Assembly (NCBI GenBank): GCA_039000515.1
Contig: JBCFYV010000012.1
Span: 30,183,821-30,247,820 of the forward strand
DNA length: 64,000 nt
Source of the DNA: Timema cristinae
Lineage: Eukaryota; Arthropoda; Insecta; Phasmatodea; Timematidae
Direction of reading: 5' to 3'
The notes beneath the pieces are model-generated. The model did not search any database. It was not told the origin of the DNA and saw only the letters and a list, made by a program, of their open reading frames with translations. The position numbers were made by a program, and so were the translations under genes. Shown here piece after piece: positions 41,830-54,062 of this stretch. Each line of letters begins with the position of its first letter. Position 1 is the first letter of the stretch.

Positions 41830-43570
41830 AAAATTAATGGCGCACTCAGAGAGGTAAAAGCGGGGCATATGTACTCATATGACTACAAATATTGTTACTA
41901 AAAACTTAAATTTCGTAAGGTACAATTGAATAAATCGTATGGTGCACCGCAGAGACTTTCTCACACCTCTACCAAAAAATATAGACATTACCTAAAACTC
42001 GTAATACAAGTGAAATTAATAAATACATTTTTTTGCAGAAACATATGGGATAAAAAGATAATATTTCACTAAAGAACATGGATAGAATAAAATACTCTGT
42101 TAATCAGATATTTTGAGAAAAAAAGAAAATCCCTGTTCACCAAAGAGCAAAAAAAAATTACTTATTATAAAGATTGGAAACGGCTGGTTTTATAAAAATA
42201 TATTTGAGTAAAATTTTATATTTTTGACATTCCTACAACCTTACAAGTTCCATCTCAAATAATCTCGGATGTACAGTAAAAGTCGAAGATAACCATTGTT
42301 ACATTACGCGTTCGCGGCAAGTGTTAATAGTTGCATATTAACCCCCACGTTGGGTCGCCATTTGCTATACTTCTCTTTTTATTGACGTATAATAGCCCCG
42401 TGATTGGAAGTCATTTGTTATATTTCTCCTCCCCACGTTAGAATGCTATTTGTTATATTACATAACAGAATCATTTAAGAGTCACTCCGTAAATCATCGT
42501 TTCTATTACGCAACTATGTGCTTTACTTATAATGCCTCGTTCCTTATCATTAGACTTTAATAAATGATAATATATCACATAAAGTTTGATATCTATTTAT
42601 TCCTTAAATTGAAAACATATTGTTATTAGTATTCTAATCGAAACACGATCATTTCGAGGGCCTAGCAACTTAAAATCACCGATCGCTTAAAGCACGTCCA
42701 TTCAAGACCACGACTGATTGCACAGTAAAATACGAAGTTTCAAAAAGTCACATATATCTGAGTTCAATAGAAGCTTCTCGAAGGAACCTTTCTAACGGTA
42801 AATTACACACCTACAAACCCAGAACAAAAATACCTATTGCGTGTGGAAGCTTCTCGAAGAGGAAATACTTTAAAAGATCTTAACTTGTCTGGATTACGTT
42901 AAAAGACGTTAACATTTCTTAAGTTTAGCTCCAGTAGATGCTGCCATCGTACCACGAGGCGCGAACTAACTAGTAAATAATTTAGAGGAAGACGTGATTT
43001 AAGCGCCACGTAATAGGTTGTAAAATTTAAATAAAGTAAAATATGTTTAATTATATGTAAAATATTTTTGAATATATAAATAATTAGAATGATAAATGGT
43101 CAATGCTTTCAAATACTCCTTAGGGTCAAATCTATTGCATTACACCATATATGTTAGGTATAACACCCTCTTTGTCGTTTTCGTGGAGAATTGAGAGGTA
43201 TCATTTGGTTTATAATGTTAAACAGTGTCTAAATACGAATTTTAATCATATAGGCCTATCTATAAACGATTTTGAGAAAATAGCTTTTTTTCTCCTTTTC
43301 CTCTATTTTAATCTACCATTGACTTTAGGGTTTCATAGATCACTACGAAAAGCCCTCTTGCCAGTCTTGTGAATCCCTTATATATCATGTCTTAGCCTGA
43401 TCAGTAAAATGTTTTCGGCTCTAGGCCGCGCTACAAACATATATATGGCATCGCGAAAACTAATTTTGAGGGTTCAGGGGCTCATGAAAAGTCGACATCC
43501 ATTAAAATTTCGAATTATATTTTTTTGACGACCACAGTATTCCAATGGTCGTGATAGAATATAAATATAG
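41830..43570 (+). repeat. Dispersed repeat copy 3, split by about 0.8 kb of other DNA
   Basis: The 5' part (41830-42240) carries GCGCACTCAGAG, AATAAATCGTATGGTGCACC, TTCACCAAAGAGC and TGGTTTTATAAAAATATATT. The 3' part (43080-43570) carries the core GCTCATGAAAAGTCGACATC, TTAAAATTTCGAATTAT and GACGACCACAGTATTC. The intervening 42250-43080 is unrelated to the other copies and holds an LTR-like segment. Confidence 0.6.
42343..42465 (-). repeat. Three tandem units resembling an LTR/primer-binding-site junction
   Basis: Units start at 42343, 42396 and 42431, each CCCCACGTTGGG-like then GCCATTTGTTATATTTCTC-like. On the minus strand this reads TGGCGACCCAACGTGGGG, similar to the TGGCGCCCAACGTGGGG primer-binding site adjoining the 5' LTR of many Ty3/Gypsy elements. 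No gag or pol frame is present. Confidence 0.4.
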
Positions 43571-43957
43571 CACTGAAGATGTGCTGAATGGATATTATAC
43601 ATAATATAAAGACAAGTCTTACGACAGTATATTTAAAATCTAGACTCTCTCTCTGCAAATACGGGTACACTTCCTCAATTACAACCTGTTAATCCGTAAC
43701 ACATTAGCGTAACTAGAACATAAATGTAAGCTGTGGTGCGAGCAAAATGCGTTTTATACAAGCTGACAAATGTAAATACATGAGCACTGTGCTAATACGT
43801 TGGAAATAAATTCAAGGGGATGTCAAAAACTGAATTTATGCGGACATTGCTTACTATTGTCAGTTAGTAAGTTTTGGTCGTCTTGCCATCGCTCTCAAAA
43901 TATTAAACTGAGATTATTCAAAAGTATAATCCTATCTATAATTCAATAGGGGCGTTT

Positions 43958-44286
<329 letters not shown>

Positions 44287-44930
44287 AGGGGCGTTTACAC
44301 TATGCAACAAGTTGTAAAATATTGTGTTTTGAAATAATGTTGTACAACTTGTTGGTATTTAAATTAAAAGTTGTTTTAAAACATTGATGTTTCACAACAT
44401 AGTTCATGTTTTACAACGTGTTGCACTTTCCCGTGGAGTTGCGGTAAAGATCAAATAAAATTCTGTTTTCTAACATGTTGTACAAATAGAGGGTTGTTTA
44501 CACTCCTGAACAAGTTGGATACACTGCTCCCCCTTGCTTTTGAAATTGAAGTGGAAAAGAAGAGAAAAAAATAAGAAAAGTATTTCACAATTTAACAGTG
44601 AAATTAAGAAACCAACTGAAACGGGAAAGGTGGATTGAAAATAAAATAAAATTGATTTTTTTTAAAAATATTTTTATGTAAAAATGGCGAAACCAAAAAA
44701 GTATTTTTGGCCCTTTTATGTTTCTTAAACAAAATAACGCAAGTTGTGAGCGCAAAGAGGATATTCTTCTCAAACGCCATGATGCAGACTGACTGCCACT
44801 TTTTTACAGGTTCTTTAGACGTTTTTAGATGTCTTACCCAAAATTTTGCATAACACTCAAATGCAACAAGTTACCAAACAATATTGTTTAACGACATGTT
44901 TTGTTGCATAAAGTAAACACTCTTTATGGA

Positions 44931-45330
44931 TGTCTCCTACTCTGTGCAAAGAGAATAAATTGAGAGTTTTTGGGAATAAAATACTAAGAAGTATATTTAG
45001 GCCTGAGAGGGATGGACAAAGAAAAGAATGAAGAAAACTACATAATGAATATCTTATAGAGTTTGTATCGTACATCCTCACAAGCTGAGGTGGGGTGGTA
45101 ATGTGGCGTGTATAGGTTGCAATAGTGATGGTAGTGGTGCACATTAGATTTTAGTTGGGAAACCTGAAGAAATAAGACTCCTTGATAGTCCGTTACGTTA
45201 ATAGGAGGATGGTGAAAATAAACGTGAAGAATATTTGGCGTCAGGCTAGGGATTGGATTAAGGTGTCTCAAGATAGGGTTGAATGACGAACATACGATCT
45301 GACAGCCTTGAACCCTTGAGTTTATAAACG
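44931..45330 (+). mobile_element. LINE 3' end fragment (Jockey-like ORF2 tail)
   Basis: The plus strand reads ILRSIFRPERDGQRKEWRK, then NEYLIEFVSYI, and later VNRRMVKINVKNIWRQARDW, QDRVE and the TALNP-like end. This matches the order RRIFGP, W-R-x-R-x-N-x-E-L-Y, R-x-x-W-A-G-H-V, W-R-x-x-A-x-D-R in insect LINE tails. Stops and shifts are present. It begins directly at the right end of the Harbinger-like element. Confidence 0.62.
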
Positions 45331-46500
45331 ATAGAAAGCTAGTTAGCTAGTTAGTTATTTATTTTAAGGATAAGATTGTGTAGCTTACTATGGGAAGAAA
45401 ACATTTTTCATTTGCATGTACACAGCTTAAATATTATGTTTATAGTAGTAAATACTGATCGTAAATTGTTGTAGTTATGATGAGTTTTAAGGGGGTTAAA
45501 ATATTGCGTTGCTTAAACTCTTGAGTATTCTGAGTGCCCCTGGATCATAGTAAATAAGTTTGTAGTAGCTATAATCTGAGTTATTTTCTTTTGTAAATTT
45601 TGTAAGTATAATTAGAATTTAGAGCCACAGCATAATAAAACGTTGCTAATCGTTTATAGCACAATTAAAATAGGCAGTTTTAATTAAATAATTATGATGT
45701 GTCAATTTTTCTTTCATAATGATTGAAACTGAACTTATTTCACCTAATTTCATCAGAAATTTTCTAGTAGAAATAGAATTGAAGAAATAATAGTAATAAT
45801 AAGAGTTTGTTAGCAGCAAATAAAAACATAAAACGTCAAAGTTCTCCGAATCTAGAATTGCTTTCCAAAACCTTTTGATGTTCACTTTGCTATACAAACA
45901 AGAAAGGGAAAACTTTTTTGTTTAATTTGTCAAACTCTGATCAATAATGTCTTGCAGGACATAATAGTGTCCTTCCTTTGATGGTAACATAGCTAATCTG
46001 TATAATATTGATTCACCAAATGTTACAATTCACAAAAACAAAAAGAATGCTTTGAGGGAAGTTCTTTGAAGCCCCGAGAAAAAGCAAATACTTGCATGTT
46101 CTTGGAAGAAATAATCGGTAATTTTTCACTTCGTACAACTTTAAATAAACCGACCAAGATACCACGAAACACTGTTTCCCCCCTATATGCATGGGCTTTT
46201 AGCTTTTTAATAGGCTATATGAATACGTCTTGTTTTTTTCTGGTCTAATACACAGAATGTTTTCTAATAATAAGCCATTTTATAACAGTTTTACATTATT
46301 GTAATTTCTTAAATAAGATTCAAAAAATACAATATAATTTTAATATTTATTTAATATTATTACTTCAATAATATTATGTATTAAACTAGTATATGTTTTG
46401 ACTAATGTTGCAACGGTGCCAGTCCTCATTTTAGTTTTAGCGCCAGTCCACGAAGGTTAACATTTCACAAGCAGAACAAGTATTAAACCCACATCAGACT
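45331..46500. other. Intergenic, no recognised gene
   Basis: AT-rich, with GTTAGCTAGTTAGTTA just after the LINE end. Open frames at 45646-45897 and 46066-46248 have no family likeness. Confidence 0.35.
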
Positions 46501-46504
46501 AAAC

Positions 46505-46710
46505 ATCAAGATCATCTCGCCTAGCTTACAGCTAACAATAATATTGGGGTGCAAATCCCAGTTGGATCTACTGAGGGTGGTATTTACTAAAATAGTTTTT
46601 CACTCTCCCTCAACGTTAACATTTGTAGGCCTATCAACATTCCAACGTTCTCATCCTGATATCGTCACTGTAGTTAAATGTGGATAGCTCGGGGGAGTAA
46701 TAAGATACAT
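46505..46710 (+). mobile_element. tRNA-derived SINE (type 1/2), strongly diverged
   Basis: Parts in order: ATCTCGCCTAGCTTACAGCT, GGGGTGCAAATCCCAGTTGG, CTACTGAGGGTGGTATTTAC, TTTTTCACTCTCCCTCAACG, and a degraded tail GGGGGAGTAATAAGATAC. Confidence 0.6.
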
Positions 46711-47809
46711 ATAAAATATTGTAAGAGATTATTTTATATTTTACTTTTACAAACTTACTGATTACTTACGTCTGCATTATTATTGTTTTATTTTATTTCA
46801 AACATACGGCTGCAGTGAGCCAAACGTATGACATCACTACTGGCACCATTGCGTATTCACAACACTCCTGCATGACGCCAGTTAGAGCTCCCGTATCTCA
46901 GAAAATAAACATTTTTTTTTAAATAGTTGATGATATAATACTACGCAGCAGAAACTAACTGAGAGTACTTAGAGAGGATACGAACTAAATACATTTAATT
47001 GATGGCAATAATAGTGCTAAGGGATCAAACATGCGACTTAACAGTTCGAGGTTGTGTAAATATTGGATTTAGATATAACTTAACCTAAGCTTTAAGCAAG
47101 TAGTCAGCAACCCTATTAGGTACTGATAGACCTAACAACTTATCAAAGGTCTCGCGTTCACACATAGTGTCTCCTCTCTATTTTTGCTTTTTATTTGTCT
47201 ATGCATCTTATCTTCTTAAATTCAATATTTTCTTGAATACTTATGTCACTACCCTTATAGAATATACACCTATATATTAAATGAAATTTGTACAATTTAT
47301 GGTTAATTATTTAATTTTGTTATGACAGTAACAATTATGACCGAGCAAGAATATTTTGGTTGCACCCAAATATTATTTTAATGTATTTTATAAATGTTCA
47401 ATTAATAAAATCTATCAATAATAATCAGCTTTTAATAACGATGTAGTTTTCATACATGATTGATAGAAAATCACCGCAAGATCAACCAGCTGTCGACCCC
47501 AGCCAGCCTCAATCGATCAGAATATAGGCGATAAACCGTAGGGTGTCAAAACATTTATGAAAAAACACTCTTAGTAGACCCAGGTGGGATTCGAACCTTG
47601 ATCTCTCCAAATTCAGCAGGCCACCCCAACCTTAAAACGATAGCTTTGATCATTCGGATTATCAAAAATAATACAAGGGGACATTTTTGGATCACACGTT
47701 TTGAATTTAGCAGCACACTATTGAAACACCGATTAAAGGTATAAGGATTAGCAGGCCCCACAAAGACTATTTCAACTTTTTGAAAAAAACATGAATATGT
47801 CGTGGAACA
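46711..47809. other. Intergenic; one SINE box B relic
   Basis: Mostly AT-rich. At 47555-47660 the complement strand carries box B-like GGTTCGAATCCCACCTGGG, so this is another minus-strand SINE remnant. The open frame 47555-47761 overlaps it and is not a gene. Confidence 0.4.
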
Positions 47810-48900
47810 CCATTCACAGTGAATTAGTGGATTCGTTTTAGAGTATTCCAGTCAAAATTATTCATTCCTCTCTCCAATCTTTACGCGAGAACCGTACCAG
47901 CTCTCGACTGACTAAATATAGAAGACGATTCACACCAGCTGTGACAGAACCTCTCAGAGAAGCCACGCTCAGTGTGAGATGTCTCTCGAGACCAATGTCC
48001 CCTACCATTCCATTGCGAGCTTTACAGAAGCGAATTGGGCCAGTCCGAGAGGTCCCTCTCTCCACGGTAAATGTGGTTTGTATTTTATATTTTCCTTTAT
48101 GTATTTGTGTTTTAGTATGTGTTAAGACCAAAGAAGTAATGGGCCAAGTGAAAGTGATCAGTTAAAATGAATAAAGTAAATTATTTATTAATAACTCTGT
48201 TTACTTAATTAAAACTGAAATAAAAACTGGACATTAAATGATTAAGAGCACATCAATCTAATGAATCTACATTAATGCAGGTAGATGGTAAGCAATAAAT
48301 AACTTTTTATATGCTTTATTTTGTAAGAAAAAAATGGTAAATATCTATGAGTGAAGAAAAACAAAGCTTATTTTGTTTTTATTGTTTATTTTTTAGTGGT
48401 GAAGGTAGGATATAGCTAAAACATCTTAAAATGACTTCAATTTGTGATTTGTACAGTTTTTCTCAAGAAACATTCCTTCGAAGATTCATTTTATAAAGTG
48501 TGCAAAAACCTGCAAATAACTTTAACCATGCCAGATTCAACAGCTGAGTTTGAGAGCAGTTCCAGTACGTTACAAATAATCAAGGAACACCATGGGAAAT
48601 TACAGGTTAAATTTGCTGGCTGTTCTATATCTAAAGAAGAAATTGCTGAAATTCCAAACTTCAACAATAGTCATGAATATGTTTGTCAGTCAAAAGATCA
48701 GACGCACCCAAATTTTGTACAAATAATGTCATCACTTGGTAAGTTTAATTTAAAACCTGTATTCTATTATTCTTTCTGTTTGTAGAATTGTTTAGTGATT
48801 TTGTAACTCTAGTGATCTTTAAAAATTAGTACAACTTAAATGAATTAAATTTAATATATTAACATGTTGTGAGGGAAAAATTACTACCGTTAAGCCTCGG
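47810..48900 (+). repeat. Segmental duplication, copy 1
   Basis: Collinear with 55385-56170. Shared phrases in order are GATTCGTT followed by GTATTCCAGTC, CCTCTCAGAGAAGCC, GAGTGAAGAAAAAC then AGAGCTT/AAAGCTT, AAACCTGTATT/AAACCGGTATT before TTATTCTT, TTTGTAGA followed by TTAGTGATTTT, and the end TTAATAT with GTTAACA-like bases. Copy 1 keeps about 230 bases (around 48480-48720) that copy 2 lacks. Confidence 0.7.
48528..48738 (+). CDS. Possible coding exon of an unrecognised gene
   Basis: A 70-codon stretch starts at ATG 48528 (context TTTAACCATGC) and runs to a consensus donor TTG|GTAAGT at 48739. The frame is open upstream to 48444. Possible acceptors upstream are TTTTTTAG at about 48396 and TTTGTACAG at 48458. 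The translation has mixed composition (HEYVCQSKDQTHPNFVQIM near the end) unlike the AT-driven chance frames around it, but I do not recognise the family. The preceding GC-richer block 47860-48067, ending in ACG|GTAAAT, could be a 5' UTR exon. It could equally be part of an unknown transposon. No later exon was identified. Confidence 0.28.
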
Positions 48901-49089
48901 TCTGGCCCCAGCAAAAAACAAAAACAAAAAAAACCCATCAAAACAAAGATCATGATCTGATAATGCTAAACAATCAAATGCTAATGTTAAATAAACACAG
49001 CTAATAAATTACCAAACGTATTTTCCAATCCCTTGTACTGGTTGTTAAATTATCCAAAATGTTAGACTATCTTTGAACTTGACTGCAAC

Positions 49090-49352
49090 TGTTTTGGTGT
49101 CTTCATGGTCTAAGGCGCTACTCTCGCAATAGACTAGACTGCTGATGGCGGGGAGATCAAGGCTCAAACCTCAGTTAAGTGTACAGAGGGTGGTTTTTTA
49201 CAAAATAACTTTATACTCTCCCGCCACGAAAATGTCTTCAATGCAAATGTGGGTAGATTTCCTCTCAATATAACCTTCCTAATCCCTAAAACCACTAGCG
49301 CAATTAGTACATAAGCCTATAACCTGAACGGGTAGTAAGACGCGGTGCTAAA
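49090..49352 (+). mobile_element. tRNA-derived SINE (type 2), nearly complete
   Basis: Head TGTCTTCATGGTCTAAGGCG, then ACTCTCGCAATAGACTAGAC, TGCTGATGGCGGGGAGATCA, worn box B (GGCTCAAACCTC), GTACAGAGGGTGGTTTTT, the GCAAATGTGGGTAGATTTCC body, and a well-kept tail GAACGGGTAGTAAGACGCGG then TGCTAAAAAA. It is the best reference copy for type 2 in the window. Confidence 0.87.
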
Positions 49353-49504
49353 AAAAACTTGACAGCTTTAATGGGATGATCTCTGGGCTATCTCTCCATT
49401 CTGTCACCACACTAATGACACATTTCTTTAAATATTAACATTAGATTATTACCCCTGAAATATGTTACTAAACTATGGTTCATATTGTTGGATACTTGAA
49501 CAGA

Positions 49505-49700
49505 GGCGCCAGTCTCGTCTGGTCTGGTTTCTGGTAATGAGAAGCTGAACATTTCAAATCTCATTCAGGCTAATTGAGGTATTCTCTTATAAATTTCTTC
49601 ACGAAAAAATTGGTACATCTTATCTAAATTCTACCTTTTTCATTCTTGCCCCATTTGCGAAAACTTGTGGATGGATGAAACTGGTAGTAAGACCCAAAAT
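49505..49700 (+). mobile_element. SINE relic (type 2)
   Basis: Short matches in order: GGCGCCAGTCTCGTCTGG, AACATTTCAAATCTCATTCA (box B relic), TTCTTGCCCCATTTGCG and GGATGAAACTGGTAGTAAGA. It lies 150 bases to the right of another copy in the same orientation. Confidence 0.5.
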
Positions 49701-50089
49701 ACACGCAAATTTTTTTAGTACCTCTTAAATATGTGTTTGAGCTCAGAAACCGCTCAGAAGTACGACAAGACCAATAAATGTGTATTTGAAAATATTTTTG
49801 TTTTTTGAAAACAACTTTTAAGTTGGGAACATATTTTTTATAATTGATAGGTTTAAAGTGGTAAATATCATTTGCTCATTGTTTTTAATTGCAGCATTTT
49901 AATTATCTATTTTAAAAAAATTTACCGGCTATATTGGCTTATTTGTTCAGGAATGTTTATAATTAGTCGTACTATTTTTAAACATCTATACTGAGCTTTA
50001 GTATTCCTGGTGTTAGCGTGCCTTTAAAATTTTCTTTGTGCTCTGCACAATACTTTACGTTAAGGCTAACACATACGTGATATGATTAA

Positions 50090-50220
50090 TAAGGAAGAAT
50101 TTAGAGAAAATCTAACCACATTTGCTTCGAGGAAAATGTAAAAATATTTAAGATAAACCATTCTAAATTAGCCCTAAGAGGATTAGAACCTCAATCACCC
50201 ATGTCTCGACAATCCAATAT
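50090..50220 (-). mobile_element. SINE relic (type 2), minus strand
   Basis: Complement of box B (GGATTAGAACCTCAATC), CATTTGCTTCGAGGAAAATG body and ATGTCTCGACAATCC arm. Its head abuts the next SINE, which is of a different type. Confidence 0.5.
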
Positions 50221-50227
50221 AATATTG

Positions 50228-50460
50228 TTAGAGCTTCATCAAACTCGTTGTTTTGTGGTAAAGTGCTCGCTTCAGGACAGTGTTGTGAGTTCAAATCCAG
50301 CCAGAGTTGACAGAATTTTCTTGAGCGATTAAAAATCCTTAGAACAAATTTCTTCGGAGGGGAAGTAAAGCCGTCAGTCCCAAGTTGATTGTGTCATGTA
50401 AGAGAACCCTGGGAGGTGTGCGAAAATACCTTTTCCGGCAAAATTGGGATTATGTAATTT
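50228..50460 (+). mobile_element. tRNA-derived SINE of a second family (type 4), copy 1
   Basis: Box A-like TTGTGGTAAAGTGCTCGCTT and box B GAGTTCAAATCC are followed by TTTTCTTGAGCGATTAAAAA, CTTCGGAGGGGAAGTAAAGC, CGTCAGTCCC and GTGCGAAAATACCTTTTCCG. The same order is found on the minus strand at 58300-58515. It does not share the TAA-type tail of the other SINEs. Confidence 0.78.
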
Positions 50461-51204
50461 TTAAATTGCTAATTATTTGGGAAAATATAGATAGTGAAAT
50501 AAGTGCACCAAATAGGTTATCCTTTACTTTCTAGAAATAGATTACCAAAAATTTTTGAATTGGTGAACCCAACACATGAAATATTTTAGTAGCACGTAAG
50601 TGTGGAGATATTTATTTTTTCTTATGTAAGTAATAAACATTTGAGAGCTTACGTCATATATTGACACAAATTTATCATCAAAGCTTGAAAACGATATTTT
50701 CTACAAATTTAAAACCTATCACTTATAGCCTTTCTAGAAAATAATCTTCAAATTTTTGGTAAAAAATATAATCAATTTTAACTTTCTATATTACTAAAAA
50801 AAAGTGAACTGTGCAAAGACTATACGTTTTCTATAAAATAGCGTCCTTAGAATATATTAAAGATAAAGATAAGGGAATCTTTTAAAGCCAGCTCTTTCAC
50901 AATAGTTTTTTTAATTTATACTAGGATAGGAGCTAATAACCCAAACAGCGCGAATTACTTGGTTCCTAAGACGAGCTGTCCTGGTTGGAAAAAGTGAGGT
51001 TGAAATATCTGATACTGGAAACGTGAGTCCTATGAATTATGGAGAGTTCACTAATAAACATCTTACGTGACACACCTATGTGAGTCAGCATGTATTAAAT
51101 TCCATCATAACTAGAAATAAGTTAATAGAATAATTATCTTTGGAATGAATAAACAAAATTCCTAATCAAAGTTTTCATAATTATTACTAGAGGTTTATTT
51201 AACA

Positions 51205-51240
51205 TATTATTATTATTATTATTATATATTATTATTATTT
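51205..51240. repeat. ATT microsatellite (LINE tail)
   Basis: (ATT)n with one TATAT interruption, directly adjoining the minus-strand LINE end. On that strand it is a (TAA)n tail. Confidence 0.85.
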
Positions 51241-51910
51241 GTTCTGTCTTACAACAGGTCAACTCCTTATGTCAGTGGACTTAGATAACCTGTCTTCTGC
51301 CTCCTCTTTCAGCTCCCAGAAGTTTCTTCTTTCCTTTAAGTAAACTAATATTTTAACCTTCCTTCTTCCTAAGCTACTATTTCCCTATACTTTCATTATA
51401 TGGTGTGAAGAAGACAGTTCCCCCTAAGCATGTGTCTGTTGTACTGAATAATGACACACAAAATGGTTCTCACTCACTCTTCTTATGACTTGTTCATTTG
51501 TCACCCTGTTTGTCCACCTGATCTTCTAAAATCTTCTACAGCACCTCATTTAAAAGCTTTCAAAGTATTTATTTTCTTTCTTCCTAAAAGTTAAAGTTTC
51601 TGCTCCAAGCGGTGCGATACTCCAAATATATCATTTCATCAGTTTCTTCCTTAGTTTCAACTTGATGGTCCCCAGTAACCTCTTCTGGTTGACAGTTACC
51701 TTAGCCATGGAAATTCTCGATCTAATTTTCTTAGTAGATTAGGCATCCTACGTCCGCAGACTTCCCAGGTATTTGAACCTTTTTATGTTTTCCAATTCCT
51801 GGTTTCCAATTTCGATTTTCAGCGGCTGTTTATTATTTGATGTCCCCATTTTTTTACTTTTCAATGTTGATCTCCATTCCATGTTTTCTCGCTACTCCCC
51901 CCACTCAGTA
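51241..51910 (-). mobile_element. LINE 3' end with TAA tail (reverse transcriptase C-terminal region)
   Basis: On the minus strand, with shifts: KIEIGNQELENIKRFKYLGS, then KIRSRISMAKVTVNQKRLL, LKLRKKLMK, YIWSIAPLGAETLTFRKKE, RCCRRF then KIRWTNRVTNEQVIRRV, and YLKERRNFWELKEEAEDRL. This is the YLGS, R-I-x-x-A, GAETWT, I-x-W-x-D/N-x-V-x-N-E-x-V series at the C-terminus of insect non-LTR reverse transcriptase proteins. The element ends GTTGTAAGACAGAACAAATA and a TAA tail. It is 5' truncated and dead. Confidence 0.85.
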
Positions 51911-53638
51911 AACTTCCTGCAACTTTTTTTTTTACCAGCATTGATAGATATTAATGCGAAACATTAAAAGCAAATCATGTCTATGAACAAATAAAAGTCA
52001 AAATAAAAAAAAAATCTCTGAGTGATGTATGCAACAACAAAAAATTAAATTAGTTGAAAATATACACCTGGACACGGGTATAAAACCAGGCACAGTACAT
52101 TTGACTTCATGCGCCAATGCGATCTGAACCAGTGCTATATCTAGGATTCATCCCACCTCAAGGGCTGATCTTTATTGTTAGTGTAGATGTGTATTTTTTA
52201 AATACTTAGTTAAAATTTAGATCATAGTTCTATATTTTCATATATTTGAAATTGTAGGCTCTATGTGTTAATATCACTCAAAAGTGTAGGTTCTATGTTT
52301 TCATATCAATACAAGTGTAGACTCTATGTTGTAATAAATACTTAGTATACGCTTTATTAAAAAGAATCCACTCTTCAGGTGCTTTACGTCACCTACAGTA
52401 AAAATTGTATTAATATATGTTGCAATTAAAAAGTAGCCTACAAATTTTAATTTAGTTTAATTTAAATACAACAAATAATCAAATAAAACATGCGAGGAGT
52501 ACTATACCTTTTTAAAATGGATCAACAAATAAGGGATATGGTAAGGGATTCAAAGTGAATGCAGTGCTATGTATGCAAAATGTTGATCTATTGGCTGTAA
52601 ACGAAAATAGATGCTTTACATGCATCAATTGTGTATCTGATGACTATGATGACTTTGATGATTTAAAAAAAATGTTTCAACACGCCACTACTGGTATTGC
52701 AGAGTGCTCCTTTAAAGGCGAAACTTGCCATAAATACAATATTTTATTTGAAATATGTTTTCTAAACTAAATAAAAGTTATATAATCTATATCAGTCAAG
52801 ACCCGTATGACCTAAATCAAACTACCAAGAATAACCTTTCTTGGTCTAAATTGGATATGAACTTCTAAATATATACTTATATCTGCACATGTGTTTGTTA
52901 CATACCTCGCCTTGACGGCTTCACTTAATGAGAATGACTCCATCAGAAGTGCTCTACTTGTCTCTCGGCTGGCGACGCGGCTCTAGATCATTCCAAGCTA
53001 TCTATTCGACTGACTTTTATGACTGTTTATGGTGTACGTGTTGATTTGAACTTCAAGGAACATCATTCCCCCTTCTACTTTCCTAAATGGTTCGCTTAAC
53101 TCATACGCTATATAACGTCATGGTTCACTGGGCAAGAGCACAGTATAACATCTACCGACCTAGGATTCTACAAGCTGCAAGTGTCTTCGTTCAAGACTTA
53201 TTCTCGGCCCAACGGTGGTCACGACGATGGTTCCGGTGGACTGGCCTGACCGGCGGAAATAAACTGCCATAACGTTATACTTTGAAGCTTATAGAAAGTA
53301 TGTAGCTTCTATAGCCATGTTGTAGCTCTTAGGAATTGTTTCCTCATTCAGGAGCGTATTTGTAGCTCTTATGAAGTTAATTTATGTAACGTAGTTTAGC
53401 ATACGCTTTCATGGCACTCTGTACTTGCCATTGGTGAAGTTTCAGGCCACCACCATAGGCTTGGTCCATCAGACCAGCAGCTTAGATAAAAGTGGACCCC
53501 ACACCAAGGCCTGCATGACCATGTTGGGGTCTACAATCCCTCCAGGCAAGAAAGGGGCTGTTTAAGTTGTTCCAGGCTTGATGGTATGCCTTATTTGGTA
53601 TTGGTCGGCTTTCCTAGAGTATTTTGGGTACCTTACGC
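51911..53638. other. Intergenic, no recognised gene
   Basis: AT-rich to 52880, then a GC-richer block (52900-53560) in plain contrast with the flanks. A 71-codon frame at 52555-52770 (Asp/Cys-rich) and a 61-codon frame at 53087-53272 are unassigned. The block may be an old LTR-type sequence, but I see no terminal motif or primer site. Confidence 0.3.
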
Positions 53639-54062
53639 CATAACCTGTTGTTCACCTTTGATTCGGTGCTCAACTTGTGGGTCCTTCTACCCATCTGTCA
53701 TGGCCCGGGTTTCTTGTGTAATTTCATAACCTGTTGTTCACCTTTGATGTGGTGCTCAACTTGTGGGTCCTTCTACCCATCTGTCATGGCCCGCGTTTCT
53801 TGTGTAATTTCATAACTGTTGTTCACCTTTGATGTGGTGCTCAACTTGTGGGTCCTTCTGCCCATCTGGCACGGCCCACGATTCTTGTGTAATTTCATGA
53901 CTGTTGTTCTCCTTTGATGCAGTGCTCAGTTTGCGGGTCCTTCTACCCATCTGTCATGGCCCGCGTTTCTTGTGTAATTTCATGCCTATTGTTCACCTTT
54001 GATGCAGTGCTCAACTTGTGGGTCTTTCTGCCCATCTATCATGACTCGTATTTTTGATATAT
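53639..54062. repeat. Minisatellite, 86 bp unit, about five copies
   Basis: Units start CATAAC or CATGAC at 53639, 53725, 53811, 53896 and 53981 (steps 86, 86, 85, 85). Each contains TGTTGTTCACCTTTGATG, GTGCTCAACTTGTGGGTCC, CCCATCTGTCATGGCCCG and TTTCTTGTGTAATTTCAT. Adjacent units differ at few sites and degrade to the right. The open frame across the first two units is a consequence of the repeat. Confidence 0.95.

Noticed and set aside
44857..45271. Minus-strand frames near 45 kb
   Set aside because: Antisense shadows of a plus-strand LINE 3' fragment.
53087..53815. Frames in the GC-rich island as coding exons
   Set aside because: The right one is explained by the 86 bp repeat and the left one has no family likeness.
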